Positions 44,294-52,742 are shown, numbered from the stretch's first letter. The stretch is 64,000 nucleotides of DNA from Pseudaquabacterium terrae (GCF_013266755.1 NZ_JABRWJ010000011.1:163162-227161), one strand, 5' to 3'. The notes: generated by a model from the letters alone, not told the origin. Program-made: numbers and translations.

Positions 44294-44803
44294 ATGGATC
44301 AACAACAATTCGCAGCACAGCTCTTCCGCGAACTGGTCAACGACCCTTCCAAGCGAACGAAGATCGGCCTGCTTCGCGAGTTCTTTCCGCTGGTCGAGGA
44401 CGCACTGCAGCGCGGCGTCGACCGCGCCGCGATCCTCGAAGCGTTAGCCAAGCTCGGCTTGGAGTTGCAGCCGCGGTCGTTCACCGAGCTCGTCTCCCGA
44501 GTTCGCAAGGAACGACGTGCCGCAGGTGCTGGGAACGTGGCGCTGGCCGCGCCGGTGGCAGCCGTGACATCGCCGAGGGAACCGGCCACCGCCAACGACT
44601 CGGCCGGGGCGCAAACGCCCGTCCATGCCGCTGTCGGCACTGGCGACAGGATCAGCGCAATCGCGAGGGCCACGCCCGACATCGATGCGATGCAACGCAG
44701 CCACGTGCGACGGCTTCGGGCGGAAGCCGCGACCAGGCGCAAGGCGGACGGAGCCTCGTTGGACCCCGCCCCTTCAGCTGCGCTACCCAGCGCTTCCGGC
44801 TAG
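44294..44803 (+). CDS. TraK-like oriT-binding protein 1
   Basis: This 169-residue protein has an N-terminal domain LREFFPLVEDALQRGVDRAA then ILEALAKLGLELQPRSFTELVSRVRKER. This is the pattern of the TraK/winged helix-like family of conjugal proteins, in which the second helix reads DNA. The C-terminal half is Ala/Pro-rich and disordered. Its position right of oriT is that of traK in RP4, whose product wraps oriT DNA. A paralogue with the same domain is encoded at 45460. Confidence 0.6.
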   Translation: MDQQQFAAQLFRELVNDPSKRTKIGLLREFFPLVEDALQRGVDRAAILEALAKLGLELQPRSFTELVSRVRKERRAAGAGNVALAAPVAAVTSPREPATANDSAGAQTPVHAAVGTGDRISAIARATPDIDAMQRSHVRRLRAEAATRRKADGASLDPAPSAALPSASG

Positions 44804-45044
44804 CCGCGACCTGCCGCGACCGAGACAAGCGCCATGGGTGCGGCGAGCTACGGGCTTCGGCCGGCCGAAGCGCTACCGTGCCGGCCCCTACCGCCGCAGC
44901 CAGCAGTCCACTGGACTGCTGGCCAAGCCCTCGATGGCGCTTGGGTACTCCCGCAATGCCGGCTCCCCAATACCGCTCTCGAGGAGGTCCCTGTCCAACG
45001 GCAACAGCGCTTGAGCGGCGCGATGCGGTGTGATCGCCTGAAGG

Positions 45045-45374
45045 TCAAGCCATCAGGCGAGTGACCCATTGCCAGACATGGACCACGGTCACGACCAAGG
45101 CAAGCAGCGCCACGATGAAGAGGGCCTTCACGACCATCCAGTCGTACTCGTCGATGCGAAAGATCGCGCGCCACGCTCGCTTCAGCGCCCACAAGGTCGT
45201 GAGCACCGCGGCCGTGGTGCCGAACGGACCGCCGCCTCGCGTTAGGTGAGCGAACCACCACATGATCGCGGCCGGCACGGCGATCGCGTCCAGCACGGCG
45301 AGCGCGTGGATGGCGATGTACAGCGTGGCGCCGGCCGGCGTCGCAAACCACGGCTTGTTGACATCCGCTCGCAT
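45045..45374 (-). CDS. Small membrane protein of unknown function
   Basis: This 109-residue protein has three membrane helices (about 14-40, 52-65 and 85-108: ALFIVALLALVVTVVHVWQW). The loop KRAWRAIFRIDEYDWMVVKA is well conserved in character. It reads against its neighbours, in between the two TraK-like genes. I do not recognise it; entry exclusion is one thing such small membrane proteins do in conjugative plasmids, but nothing here proves it. Confidence 0.6.
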   Translation of the reverse strand: MRADVNKPWFATPAGATLYIAIHALAVLDAIAVPAAIMWWFAHLTRGGGPFGTTAAVLTTLWALKRAWRAIFRIDEYDWMVVKALFIVALLALVVTVVHVWQWVTRLMA

Positions 45375-45448
45375 CGTCTTCTCCCCTCGAGGCCGTACCG
45401 GCTGGCATCCATCCTAACGCTGATCGCCAGTCGGCGGTAGACATCTTG

Positions 45449-45467
45449 GTGAACACGTAGTGAACAC
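45449..45467 (+). promoter_or_regulatory. Direct repeat GTGAACAC, two copies 11 bases apart
   Basis: GTGAACAC occurs at 45449-45456 and 45460-45467, one helical turn apart, at the start of the second TraK-like gene. Such spacing places both on the same DNA face, suitable for a cooperative binder. The second copy contains the GTG start codon. Confidence 0.4.
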
Positions 45468-45759
45468 AGTGCATACTTCGCCCGTGCCCGCACTCGACAC
45501 CATCCGCAAGCGCCTGGCCGCGCTCGAAGCAAAACCCGACGCGCAGTCGCTGTCCGGCCGGATCGCCGAGCTCCTGCCCGATATCGAACAGGCGATCGCC
45601 CGCGGCGTCAGCTACGCCGTGATCAGCGAGTCGCTCACCGCCAGCGGGATATCCATCGCGCCGGCGACGCTGAAGACCTATCTGTACCGACTGCGCAGCG
45701 CCCGGCGCGTCGCCACGGACAACGTGAAGCGGAAATCCGCCAAGAAGGCCCGCCCATGA
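45460..45759 (+). CDS. TraK-like protein 2
   Basis: This 99-residue protein has the same core as the gene at 44294: IAELLPDIEQAIARGVSYAV then ISESLTASGISIAPATLKTYLYRLRSAR. A short basic tail KRKSAKKARP completes it. It lacks the long disordered extension of paralogue 1. GTG 45460 is used; GTG 45469 and 45484 are also possible. Its stop overlaps the next ATG (ATGA), so it is coupled to the TraM-like gene. Confidence 0.6.
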   Translation: MNTVHTSPVPALDTIRKRLAALEAKPDAQSLSGRIAELLPDIEQAIARGVSYAVISESLTASGISIAPATLKTYLYRLRSARRVATDNVKRKSAKKARP

Positions 45760-46202
45760 GTGATGCGCGTACCGTTCGCGAAGCGCTGCTGCAGCAGCTG
45801 CTCAACGACGTCGACGAACTGCTCAGGCGGCTCGAGTCGCTTGAACCGGGTATCAGCGCCGGCGTCGCGCGCCTTGAGGGCGCCGCGCAAGGCCTGCAGG
45901 CCGCGACTCTCGCTAGCTCCGATGCGGCCAAAGCGAGCGTGGGCGAGTTCATCACCCGCCAAACCAACGAGGCCGTGCACCAAGCCAAGGCCGAACTACG
46001 CACCACGATGAACGAGGCCGCGCGCGCGGCCTACCAGGAAATCTTCGCCGCCCGGATGCACGCGCTGGTCGCGCGGATGGAAGTGGCGGCGCAGTTGTCA
46101 ACGTCCGTGCCCGGGTGGCCGCAATGGCTGCAGATCCTTGTCGCCGCAGCCTCAGGCGCAGTGCTGGCCGCCGGCGGCACTGCCATGCTCTTGGGCCGTT
46201 AG
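45756..46202 (+). CDS. TraM-like coiled-coil protein with C-terminal membrane anchor
   Basis: This 148-residue protein is helical over most of its length (REALLQQLLNDVDELLRRLE and EFITRQTNEAVHQAKAELRT) and ends in a membrane helix WLQILVAAASGAVLAAGGTAML. In RP4 the traK operon also ends with traM, whose product is of comparable size. The name is given by context and shape only. ATG overlaps the TraK-like 2 stop. Confidence 0.5.
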   Translation: MSDARTVREALLQQLLNDVDELLRRLESLEPGISAGVARLEGAAQGLQAATLASSDAAKASVGEFITRQTNEAVHQAKAELRTTMNEAARAAYQEIFAARMHALVARMEVAAQLSTSVPGWPQWLQILVAAASGAVLAAGGTAMLLGR

Positions 46203-46231
46203 CCCTGACAGCCTGAACGCCGCCCGCAACC

Positions 46232-47119
46232 TCAACGCTCTGGGCCTTGGGTCCGCGGTGGCGCTTGGATCGGTTGCAGCGGCCGCGCAATGCTCGGCAT
46301 CGGTGCTGTCCGCTCCAATGCTTGTTTGGGCAACCGACCACCGTCGAGCAAGCGCATGGTTTCAGACTTGGCCTGGGCCGCGTAGTGCTGCTGCGCACGC
46401 GCGTTGCCGGGAAACTTGTCTGCGAGCGTGTTCGCGACGGCGCGCAGGCCTGCGTACGCCGCCTGCAGTTCCGGATGCCGTGCGACGGCTTCGGCCTCCG
46501 GCAACTTCTCGAAGGCCACCGCACGCATCGGCCGAATTGCCTCGGCGAACAGGTCTTTGATCGGACCGAGCTCGCCCTGGAAGCTAAGCCGCGCGGCCAG
46601 GTTCCATTCGCCCTTCACCTTGTCGATGCGGGTCTGGTCGAGCTCGTAGCCGGCCTGGCGCGCCAGCTGGCCGATGAATTCGCGCGTCGCGCGGCCGTTG
46701 CCTTCGCGGAAGGGATGCAAGGTGTTTCACTCGGCGTAGTGATGCGCCAGGCGGTCCACGAACCGGTCCTTCGGGAGGTTCTGCAGCTGGTTGTCACGCC
46801 GCAGGTTATCGGCCAGGCGCGCGCCTATCGCATCGAGCTGGCCGGCCTTCGTGAAGCTGCTGCTGCCCTTGCTGATGTTGATCGTGCGGAGCTCGCCCGC
46901 CCAGTCGTAGACATCCTGGAACAGCGCCTTGTGGATCGCCTTGAGGTGCGACAGATCGAACTGACCGTGGACCGGGTGGTTATCACGCAGGTCGATCGAC
47001 CGTGCTGCGCTCTGCTCGTACTCGAAAGTCTTCAGCGCTTCAGCGTTGCGCAGGCCGACCTTGTTCCGCAGCACGTCGCTCTGCGGATCCTTGTACGGAT
47101 CAACGAAGCTGCCAGGCAT
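46232..47119 (-). pseudogene. fic: Fic/VbhT-like toxin gene interrupted by one in-frame TGA
   Basis: The reading frame encodes a complete Fic domain in which residues before the stop end LAHHYAE and residues after it start NTLHPFREGNGRATREFIGQ. The active motif HPFxxGNGR is intact. A single TGA at 46727-46729 separates the two, with no shift of frame. Fic enzymes AMPylate target proteins such as gyrase. Upstream features ALFQDVYDWAGELRTINISKG fit the family. A VbhA-like antitoxin gene precedes it by 10 bases. The stop may be a recent inactivating change, for example from TGG, or a sequence error. Confidence 0.75.
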
Positions 47120-47129
47120 GGCCAGGCGG

Positions 47130-47333
47130 TCAGCGCGACGTCGGCGGGACGGCAGCGGCGTCGGCGGCCAGCGCGCGAGCCAGGCTCGCGGCGCGCGCTT
47201 GCTCGGTCGTCATTGAGCCCTTCGCAACGGCTTCCATGTCGGCCATGAACTCCGGCGTCGGCTCATGCCCCTCGATGCGAGTGTTGGCGATCGCCTGCTC
47301 GATCGCATGGCGACGTTCGTTTTCAGTGGTCAT
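47130..47333 (-). CDS. VbhA-like Fic antitoxin
   Basis: This 67-residue protein reads RRHAIEQAIANTRIEGHEPT, ADMEAVAKGSMTTEQARAAS. That is the antitoxin VbhA pattern, whose helix places a glutamate in the Fic active site and blocks ATP binding; the segment ANTRIEG is the likely inhibitory motif. It lies directly upstream of the broken fic gene in the same direction. ATG 47333 has a GGGAC sequence upstream. Confidence 0.75.
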   Translation of the reverse strand: MTTENERRHAIEQAIANTRIEGHEPTPEFMADMEAVAKGSMTTEQARAASLARALAADAAAVPPTSR

Positions 47334-47494
47334 CGAATGGTCCCTTGCATCTGTACACAGCCTTGGCGTTGTACTTGGCTGGCTGGCAGTCAGGCAAGCG
47401 GTGACGCTAGGGGCTGTCGTCTTGACGAACCGGAGACATAAACTCCGGACCGCCGGTCCAACCTCCCTTTCCTCCCTCCCGGACCGGCTTTCAT

Positions 47495-47527
47495 GTGCCA
47501 CCGGCGTCCCACGACTGCCGGTGGCAC
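47495..47527 (+). terminator. Terminator-like hairpin
   Basis: GTGCCACCGGC at 47495-47505 pairs with GCCGGTGGCAC at 47517-47527, followed by TTTCTT on the plus strand. The T-rich side suits rightward transcription, while the genes on both sides read left. It may still act as a barrier or processing signal. Confidence 0.4.
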
Positions 47528-47541
47528 TTTCTTGTGCGAAG

Positions 47542-47889
47542 TCACGATTGCTGCGGCCACTCGATGCCCCAGTCGGCCAACACCGCCAGGATACGCCGCT
47601 CTCCCTCCGGGACCAGCTTGTGCAGGTCGGCCTTGGCCCAGCGCAAGGCGTCCATGCACGCGAGCATGTCGTCGGAGATCGCAACGTCGACCGCTCGGAG
47701 CTCGAACAGGTCGAACGGAAAAGCTTGCCCGTCGTACGTGCTGGCCAGGAACAGCGCAACGCGCCTGGCCTGGCCGGTGTCATGCTTCTCGGCCAGGGCA
47801 AGAAGACGCGCGAGGGCTTGAGCAGCTGCTGCCTGGGCGGTCTGTGCACGCGAGTCCCACTCACGTTGCTGGCGCTCGAAGTCTTTCAT
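47542..47889 (-). CDS. DUF7673-like plasmid protein
   Basis: This 115-residue protein reads ALARLLALAEKHDTGQARRV, LFLASTYDGQAFPFDLFELR and LADWGIEW. This fits a small family common on betaproteobacterial and pseudomonad plasmids and conjugative islands, of unknown function. It has no signal or membrane part. It belongs to a leftward string of small genes from 48589 down to the Fic module. Confidence 0.65.
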   Translation of the reverse strand: MKDFERQQREWDSRAQTAQAAAAQALARLLALAEKHDTGQARRVALFLASTYDGQAFPFDLFELRAVDVAISDDMLACMDALRWAKADLHKLVPEGERRILAVLADWGIEWPQQS

Positions 47890-47903
47890 GATGGCCAGAA
47901 CGC

Positions 47904-48188
47904 CTACTGCGCAGGCTGGGCGTTCGCGCTGTCGCGCTGCGCCACATCGAAGGCTTCTTGTGCCATCCAGAAGTGCTTTCTGGAGACGCAGAGCGCGTCC
48001 GTCGTGACCGCCGACACCGCTCGAACCTTGACATGCGAGGCGAACGACGACTGCGGGAGTTCGACGATGAACTCTCGTTCGCCCTGCGTGGCGGGGGCCA
48101 CACCGAAGGACCCGGCATCGAGGACCAACGCGGCGAGCGCGCACCCGACCACCACGCCCAAGCTCAGCAACGCATTTCCGACCGTCAT
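47904..48188 (-). CDS. Small membrane-anchored or exported protein
   Basis: This 94-residue protein has an N-terminal hydrophobic helix (ALLSLGVVVGCALAALVL) and a mature part with FIVELPQSSFASHVKVRAVS and a single cysteine pair spacing. The cysteine in VVGCALA could be a lipobox cysteine, but the motif is poor. The family is unknown. It lies 17 bases after the 48206-48589 gene. Confidence 0.5.
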   Translation of the reverse strand: MTVGNALLSLGVVVGCALAALVLDAGSFGVAPATQGEREFIVELPQSSFASHVKVRAVSAVTTDALCVSRKHFWMAQEAFDVAQRDSANAQPAQ

Positions 48189-48205
48189 GATGCCTCCTGC
48201 GAGAT

Positions 48206-48589
48206 CTACGACCGAATCCCCTCGCCCTCTTCGGCCGGATGATCAGCAAAGGCCATGAAGCGTCGGTAGCCGACAGCTGCAGTCCATCCAAGCATCGCGG
48301 AGCTGACGAGCCACGCGGCCCAAGGGAATGCGATGTCTGCTTCTCCCGGAGACGGCGCGACCAACCCGAGTGCATGCACGGTCCACCCACAGAAGAGCCA
48401 CGTGGCGATGAAGGTGACGAAGCCTGCAATCAGCGCGAGCGGCACGCCGAGAACATGACCCACGATGCGGCGCAATTCGTCACCCAGAATGCGCCAGACG
48501 ATGACTGCCCCGAACAGGGCGGTAACGATGACAGCCCAGAACAGGGCCGTAGCGAAGAGTCCGGCTCCCGCTTGCTCAAAGCTTCCCAT
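48206..48589 (-). CDS. Small polytopic membrane protein
   Basis: This 127-residue protein has three membrane helices: ALFWAVIVTALFGAVIVWRI, LALIAGFVTFIATWLFCGWT and WLVSSAMLGWTAAVGY. ATG 48589 has GGGAGA upstream at good spacing; a longer frame up to 48715 lacks one. Together with the next gene it forms a membrane pair of unknown purpose. Confidence 0.55.
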   Translation of the reverse strand: MGSFEQAGAGLFATALFWAVIVTALFGAVIVWRILGDELRRIVGHVLGVPLALIAGFVTFIATWLFCGWTVHALGLVAPSPGEADIAFPWAAWLVSSAMLGWTAAVGYRRFMAFADHPAEEGEGIRS

Positions 48590-48727
48590 AGCGATCAATC
48601 TCCCTGGTTTCAATTTCAAGTAAATGCTGCGTCTGCAGCACCCCCACACGATGACGGCCGAATACACGCCGGCCGTCGCCATGGTTTCTTCGCTGGTCGT
48701 GAGCCATGCGGCCACGCACGTGGCATT

Positions 48728-49075
48728 TCAAGGCTGCGTCAACAACACACGCAGCTTCGCAAGCACATCGGCCACTACGTCATCCGTAGCCCGCCCGGCA
48801 CGCTCTGCGTTGCGCGCACTCCAGTCCAGGCTGCCCAGCTGATCAGCCAGCACGACACCCAACAGCCCCTTGATCCCGGTCAGGGTCACTTCGAACGGAT
48901 AGCCCTTGATCTGCATCGTGATCGGACAGCAGAGCAGCAGTCCTGCTGCTGCGTTATAGGCCTGCGGCGAAAGCACGAGCACCGGATACCGTCCGGCATG
49001 CTCGCGGCCAGCCCGCGGATCGTGATCGAGCCATACCACATCGCCTTGGCTCGGCGCGGCCGCCTTTCGGTTCAC
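48728..49075 (-). CDS. mazF: MazF/PemK-like toxin
   Basis: This 115-residue protein has the MazF core GDVVWLDHDPRAGREHAGRY with PVLVLSPQAYN, then LLLCCPITMQIKGYPFEV. MazF cuts RNA at short motifs. Its ATG overlaps the mazE stop (ATGA). The conserved Arg in RPxLV-type loop reads RYPVLVL. The end NAERAGRATDDVVADVLAKL is typical for the last helix. Confidence 0.85.
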   Translation of the reverse strand: MNRKAAAPSQGDVVWLDHDPRAGREHAGRYPVLVLSPQAYNAAAGLLLCCPITMQIKGYPFEVTLTGIKGLLGVVLADQLGSLDWSARNAERAGRATDDVVADVLAKLRVLLTQP

Positions 49076-49314
49076 TGCCCCTCGCGACCGACCGGTGCGC
49101 CAAAGTCGACGGACGCATGCCGGTTTGCCTTCGTGATGCCCGCGAGAAGATCATCGAGCCGGTACTCGTGCCTGACCGGTTGCAAGACGATCTTGCCGTC
49201 TTCGGTCGTCGTCAGCTCCAACTGGTCGCCGAGCGCGACTTTGACCACTTTGAGGATCGCGGCCGGCAGCCGCACCGCGGTGCTGTTGCCCCACTTCACG
49301 ACTTCGACTTGCAT
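49072..49314 (-). CDS. mazE: MazE-like antitoxin
   Basis: This 80-residue protein has the AbrB/MazE swapped-hairpin N-terminus MQVEVVKWGNSTAVRLPAAI and a flexible acidic C-terminus DDLLAGITKANRHASVDFGA that binds MazF. ATG 49314 is chosen: GGGGGAG precedes it and the homology starts there. A perfect inverted repeat 20 bases upstream is the likely autorepression site. Confidence 0.85.
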   Translation of the reverse strand: MQVEVVKWGNSTAVRLPAAILKVVKVALGDQLELTTTEDGKIVLQPVRHEYRLDDLLAGITKANRHASVDFGAPVGREGQ

Positions 49315-49333
49315 GGCTCCCCCGTAACGCAAT

Positions 49334-49352
49334 GGATATACATTGTATATCC
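49334..49352 (-). promoter_or_regulatory. MazEF operator/promoter palindrome
   Basis: GGATATAC at 49334-49341 and GTATATCC at 49345-49352 form an inverted repeat with ATT in the centre. It is rich in TATA-like -10 sequence and stands 20 bases upstream of mazE. MazE or MazEF binding here would repress the pair. Confidence 0.65.
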
Positions 49353-49425
49353 GCGCCGCTGCCGCAGCACCTGTGCGTTAGGGATGGCGACCCCTTCAGG
49401 ACGGCCGCCGAGAGCTCGATCGAGC

Positions 49426-49917
49426 TCAAAGGAGCCCTCTTTCAGCGAAGGACATGACCCGTGCTCCGCCGACGATCATGTGGTCGAGCAGGCGAACGTC
49501 GACCAGCTGCATCGCAGTCTTGAGGGTGCTCGTCAGAAACTCATCCGCCCGACTGGGCTCGGGCTCGCCACTCGGGTGGTTGTGCGCCACGACGATAGCC
49601 CCAGCGTTCAACTGCAAGGCCGCACGAACGACCTCCCGAGGATAGACGCTGGTCTGCGACAGCGTGCCCCGGAACATCTCCCGCATCTCGATCAGCCGAT
49701 GCTGTGCGTCGAGGAACATGACGACGAAGACCTCGTACTCCAGCCGCGACAGCTGCACGGCCAGGTAGTCCTGGACCATCTGCGGCGAGCTCATCGGTGC
49801 GCACTTTCGGACGCGCCGCTCGAGCACGCGCTTCGCCTCTGCGATCACCTCGTCCTCGGCGGCCACCTGGTAGTCACCGAGAAGATCCTTGACGAAAAGT
49901 GCGGTCGTGCGGGTCAT
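49426..49917 (-). CDS. radC: RadC-family JAB/MPN protein
   Basis: This 163-residue protein has the RadC core FVVMFLDAQHRLIEMREMFR and the JAMM metal motif VVAHNHPSGEPEPSRADEF. It lacks the N-terminal helix-hairpin-helix domain of chromosomal RadC, like other mobile-element RadC proteins. The function is not settled; a metal-dependent hydrolase role is inferred. ATG 49917 is used, since codons upstream have no family resemblance. Confidence 0.88.
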   Translation of the reverse strand: MTRTTALFVKDLLGDYQVAAEDEVIAEAKRVLERRVRKCAPMSSPQMVQDYLAVQLSRLEYEVFVVMFLDAQHRLIEMREMFRGTLSQTSVYPREVVRAALQLNAGAIVVAHNHPSGEPEPSRADEFLTSTLKTAMQLVDVRLLDHMIVGGARVMSFAERGLL

Positions 49918-50157
49918 GAGCGAGTGCCTCCTTGGCATCGGGCGGGATTGCCCGCTGCCCACGCAGCACGTCGCAGCGCAGCCGTCAGGGTTCGCAGACG
50001 GCCGCCAGGCCGCAAGCGCTCCCTTCAAGGAGCGCGCAGACCTTGACGGCGAGAACGACGTGCTACCTTCAGCCATCACAGCAAGCCCCCTCTCCGCAGT
50101 CCTCGGGACCTTGGTCGGACAAGACCGGCGCCGTAGCGCCGCACTTCAGGCCTCGCG

Positions 50158-50367
50158 TCAGCCCGGTTGGGCGTTGCGCTCATCGACGGCGCGCCGCTCG
50201 AGCAACGCAGCCAGGAGCTGGGCATCGCACCGGGCTTCGTTCACGTCGCGTTCGCTGTCCTCCCGCATCCGCTGCCGCAGCATGTAGGTCGTGTTCGGAT
50301 CGGCCGTCAACGCGGCCAGCGCGTCGGCGTAAGTCATGCACTGGATGGCTTCGGGCGTCAGTGACAT
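50158..50367 (-). CDS. Small unknown helical protein
   Basis: This 69-residue protein reads MSLTPEAIQCMTYADALAAL then YMLRQRMREDSERDVNEARC. It is predicted helical. GAGGAAG stands 6 bases before ATG 50367, which supports the start. I do not recognise the family. Confidence 0.5.
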   Translation of the reverse strand: MSLTPEAIQCMTYADALAALTADPNTTYMLRQRMREDSERDVNEARCDAQLLAALLERRAVDERNAQPG

Positions 50368-50904
50368 CGGAGCTTCCTCGAGGTCTGGATCACGGGCGAC
50401 ATCGGCGCATGGGCGTTGCGTGTCGATCAGGCGCGCGGCCGGCAGCGCCGCACGAGCGAGGTATCGGGCACGGTTCACGTGGAGCTCGGAGTACCGGGAT
50501 GCGCCCGTGGATTGCGCCCGCGACGGCTCAAAGCTCGACGTCGTGCTGCACGTCCAAGGCAACCAGGAAGGCAGAAAAGCGTTCTGGCGGATATTCGGCT
50601 TCGACGTGACTTCACCAGACAGCCGAGGCGACGAGTTCTTGCGGGGAACCGTAGGCGCTCTGCGCGTGGCAGGTGACGGTTTGGCGCTGGGCGAGCACCC
50701 GCGCACGTTCGACATCGCGCGTATGCGCTGCCCGAGCCATCTTGGCGAAGCGCGGTAGCGCTCGCCATCGCAGGCCGATCAACAGCACGCGCAGCCAATC
50801 AGGCGGCGCCGGACGCCCCACATTCATCGCTCGCGTCACTGGCGCACCGGCGATGGGCAGAGTTTCGCGCCCGCGAAACTCTGGAGGGATCACGTCGCGT
50901 CAGG
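50368..50904. other. Region without a confident gene
   Basis: A leftward frame from about 50827 to 50612 contains PDWLRVLLIGLRWRALPRFA and might be the start of a lost gene. A second frame ending at 50158 reads SRYSELHVNRARYLARAALP just upstream of the 50367 start. They could be parts of one frameshifted gene. The region also carries palindrome site 2 (50859-50882). Confidence 0.3.
50859..50882. repeat. Palindrome with arms AGAGTTTCGCG / CGCGAAACTCT (site 2 of 3)
   Basis: This 24-bp perfect palindrome has 11-base arms and a CC centre. It shares the TTTCGCG-NN-CGCGAAA core with sites at 27533 and 58676 and is the longest of the three. It lies about 20 bases from the 3' end of the leftward gene at 50905. 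Confidence 0.8.
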
Positions 50905-51378
50905 TCATCTGCACGCCTGAGAAAAGGCTTCTTCTTCGGAGAAGCCTTCCATGATGAGCTCAACGATCAGATCCTTGTGCTCTCGAACTGAAGCGGGCAA
51001 GCCTGCCTTATGCTTCTTGAAGTACGCGGCCATCAGCTCCAGAGCAAGCGATTCTTTGATCTTCTTGCGGGGCATTACGGCGGTCTCGGTCGACTTGACA
51101 AAGCCGTCGAAGTCGGCGGTGACAGCGCTCCAGTCGAAATTGAACACGAGGTCTCGGGTTGCCACTGGATCAAAGTGCCGCGTAAACCCGCTACCGCATT
51201 CGCCAGACCCTTTGTTGATGATCAGCGCGGTGAGGTCCGGCAGTTCACGCTCTTTCGTGAACATGCGGACCACATCAAGACGGCGGCCGGCCGAGACTGC
51301 AATGGCTTTCTGAACCACCGGGCGATCGGGATACTCGGACTTGGCGCGATCAACCAGTTCGCCATAGGTGAACCGCAC
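50905..51378 (-). CDS. Unknown protein, 157 residues
   Basis: The protein reads MRFTYGELVDRAKSEYPDRP, VVQKAIAVSAGRRLDVVRMF, TALIINKGSGECGSGFTRHF and LPASVREHKDLIVELIMEGF. It has a mixed alpha/beta look without signal or membrane segment. Such a gene seems to be carried by other conjugative elements in my recollection, but I cannot assign a function. The start fits the first methionine with protein-like sequence. Confidence 0.65.
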   Translation of the reverse strand: MRFTYGELVDRAKSEYPDRPVVQKAIAVSAGRRLDVVRMFTKERELPDLTALIINKGSGECGSGFTRHFDPVATRDLVFNFDWSAVTADFDGFVKSTETAVMPRKKIKESLALELMAAYFKKHKAGLPASVREHKDLIVELIMEGFSEEEAFSQACR

Positions 51379-51570
51379 CGTCTTTCGAGGAGGCCTGTTG
51401 GCTTGAGTCAGGCCGGGCTGGCCTGATCATCAAGATGGCTGTTTGGCCGTTGGGATTTCTTCTATCAGCCCCCCCCGCAGGGGCCGCCGGAGGCTCCCCC
51501 CGGTTGGGCCGTGTAGCACCAAGGCGCCAACGCGCCGGCCGCGGCGAGCAGCGCTGCCGGCGCACTCCAC

Positions 51571-52416
51571 TCAGAGTGCCAGCCTCTGGGCAGAGGTGTA
51601 GAGCGCGTTCGCTGAGGCCATGAACAGGCGGCCACAGGTGGTTTCTGGACCAGAGTACCTGGGATCCGTCTTCCACCAAGCTACCACCTTGTCGAACTCC
51701 GCGTGAGAGTAGCCCGCGGTGTGCATAGCCTTCAGGACCCGAGCTTCCATTCCAGGCGACTCGATCCATGCGCGCACGCCGCCCCCAGCAGCTTTCACCG
51801 GCAGGTCGTACGGAGAGCCGGCGATCGCCCGACCTGCCGCGTACAGAGCCGAAGCGAACGTGGCGACATCGACGACGAGCGCTTGATGGCACTGACTGGC
51901 GACCCCGTAGTGCGTAACGGCCCAATCGAGGTCGCCCGCCAAACGGGCGCTGGCCAGACGTTCCAGGCTGTCGAGGAGTCCACGAGCCGTGACCAAGGCG
52001 AACGCAGCACGCTGGACCACGATGCCCGAGGCCAACAGCGCCGGCTCGTCGGTCGCGGGAAGGCGGCACAAACGACCGCGAAACGTCACCAGGTGCTCGT
52101 GCGGCCGAGGTGGATCTTCGGCAATGTCCGACAACTGTTGGGACAGCCACCAGGAACCGGCCGAAATCAGCCCGAAGACGAGCGCTCCGCCGCCGCTCGA
52201 AGCGGCACCGGCAAGCACGGCGATCGCCGCTGAACCTGCGGCAAGGTAGTTGGCGCCATCGCTGGCCTCGTCGTAGCCTTCCTTCTGTTCGACCGATAGT
52301 CCACCAGCCGGCATGGCGGGTCCACCTCCTATGCCTTCCTTGAACGCCGGCGGCTGTTCGAGATCGGGATTGCCTTCTGGCCCCGGAAGACCGGAACCAC
52401 CTGAACCGTTCGACAT
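51571..52416 (-). CDS. Unknown protein with Gly/Pro-rich head and hydrophobic hairpin
   Basis: This 281-residue protein starts with a low-complexity head (SGGSGLPGPEGNPDLEQPPA). A hydrophobic stretch (ANYLAAGSAAIAVLAGAASS, GGALVFGLISAGSWWLSQQL) follows that could form two membrane helices or a buried hairpin. A helical C-terminal domain ends VVAWWKTDPRYSGPETTCGR. AAGGAG precedes ATG 52416. The layout resembles PAAR-like or polymorphic effector N-termini only in composition; no toxin domain is recognised. Confidence 0.55.
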   Translation of the reverse strand: MSNGSGGSGLPGPEGNPDLEQPPAFKEGIGGGPAMPAGGLSVEQKEGYDEASDGANYLAAGSAAIAVLAGAASSGGGALVFGLISAGSWWLSQQLSDIAEDPPRPHEHLVTFRGRLCRLPATDEPALLASGIVVQRAAFALVTARGLLDSLERLASARLAGDLDWAVTHYGVASQCHQALVVDVATFASALYAAGRAIAGSPYDLPVKAAGGGVRAWIESPGMEARVLKAMHTAGYSHAEFDKVVAWWKTDPRYSGPETTCGRLFMASANALYTSAQRLAL

Positions 52417-52584
52417 GCTTTTCTCCTTGATGAGTCCGATGCCTCTGCTCGCAATGAGCTCGAAGCATTGGTAAGGACGAGAAGGCATCTCGCAGCCGGA
52501 CGATGATCGACGTCGCTCATCCGTCGAGTTGTTGATGCCCGGACCACGGCCGAATCGATCTCGAGCAGACCCGCAAGGCTGCCG

Positions 52585-52736
52585 CGGCAGAGAAAAGCTT
52601 TCGGGCGCCGCGAAGACATCCTTCCTCAAGAAGTGCGAGACGGACGCCGCCGCAAAATGCGACGCCGCTGCAACCGAGAGAAGCCGCCGGCGCAGCGAAG
52701 AACTCGCCCGTCAAGGAGTGCACGCGTTGTTTGTGG
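52585..52736 (+). pseudogene. Frameshifted PsiF-like gene remnant
   Basis: The first frame reads EKLSGAAKTSFLKKCETDAA then KCDAAATER; after a two-base loss the next frame reads AAGAAKNSPVKECTRCLWK. Together they match both repeats of the intact PsiF-like protein at 54670. The signal peptide part is missing. It is a decayed duplicate of that gene about 2 kb away. Confidence 0.65.
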
Positions 52737-52742
52737 AAAGGG

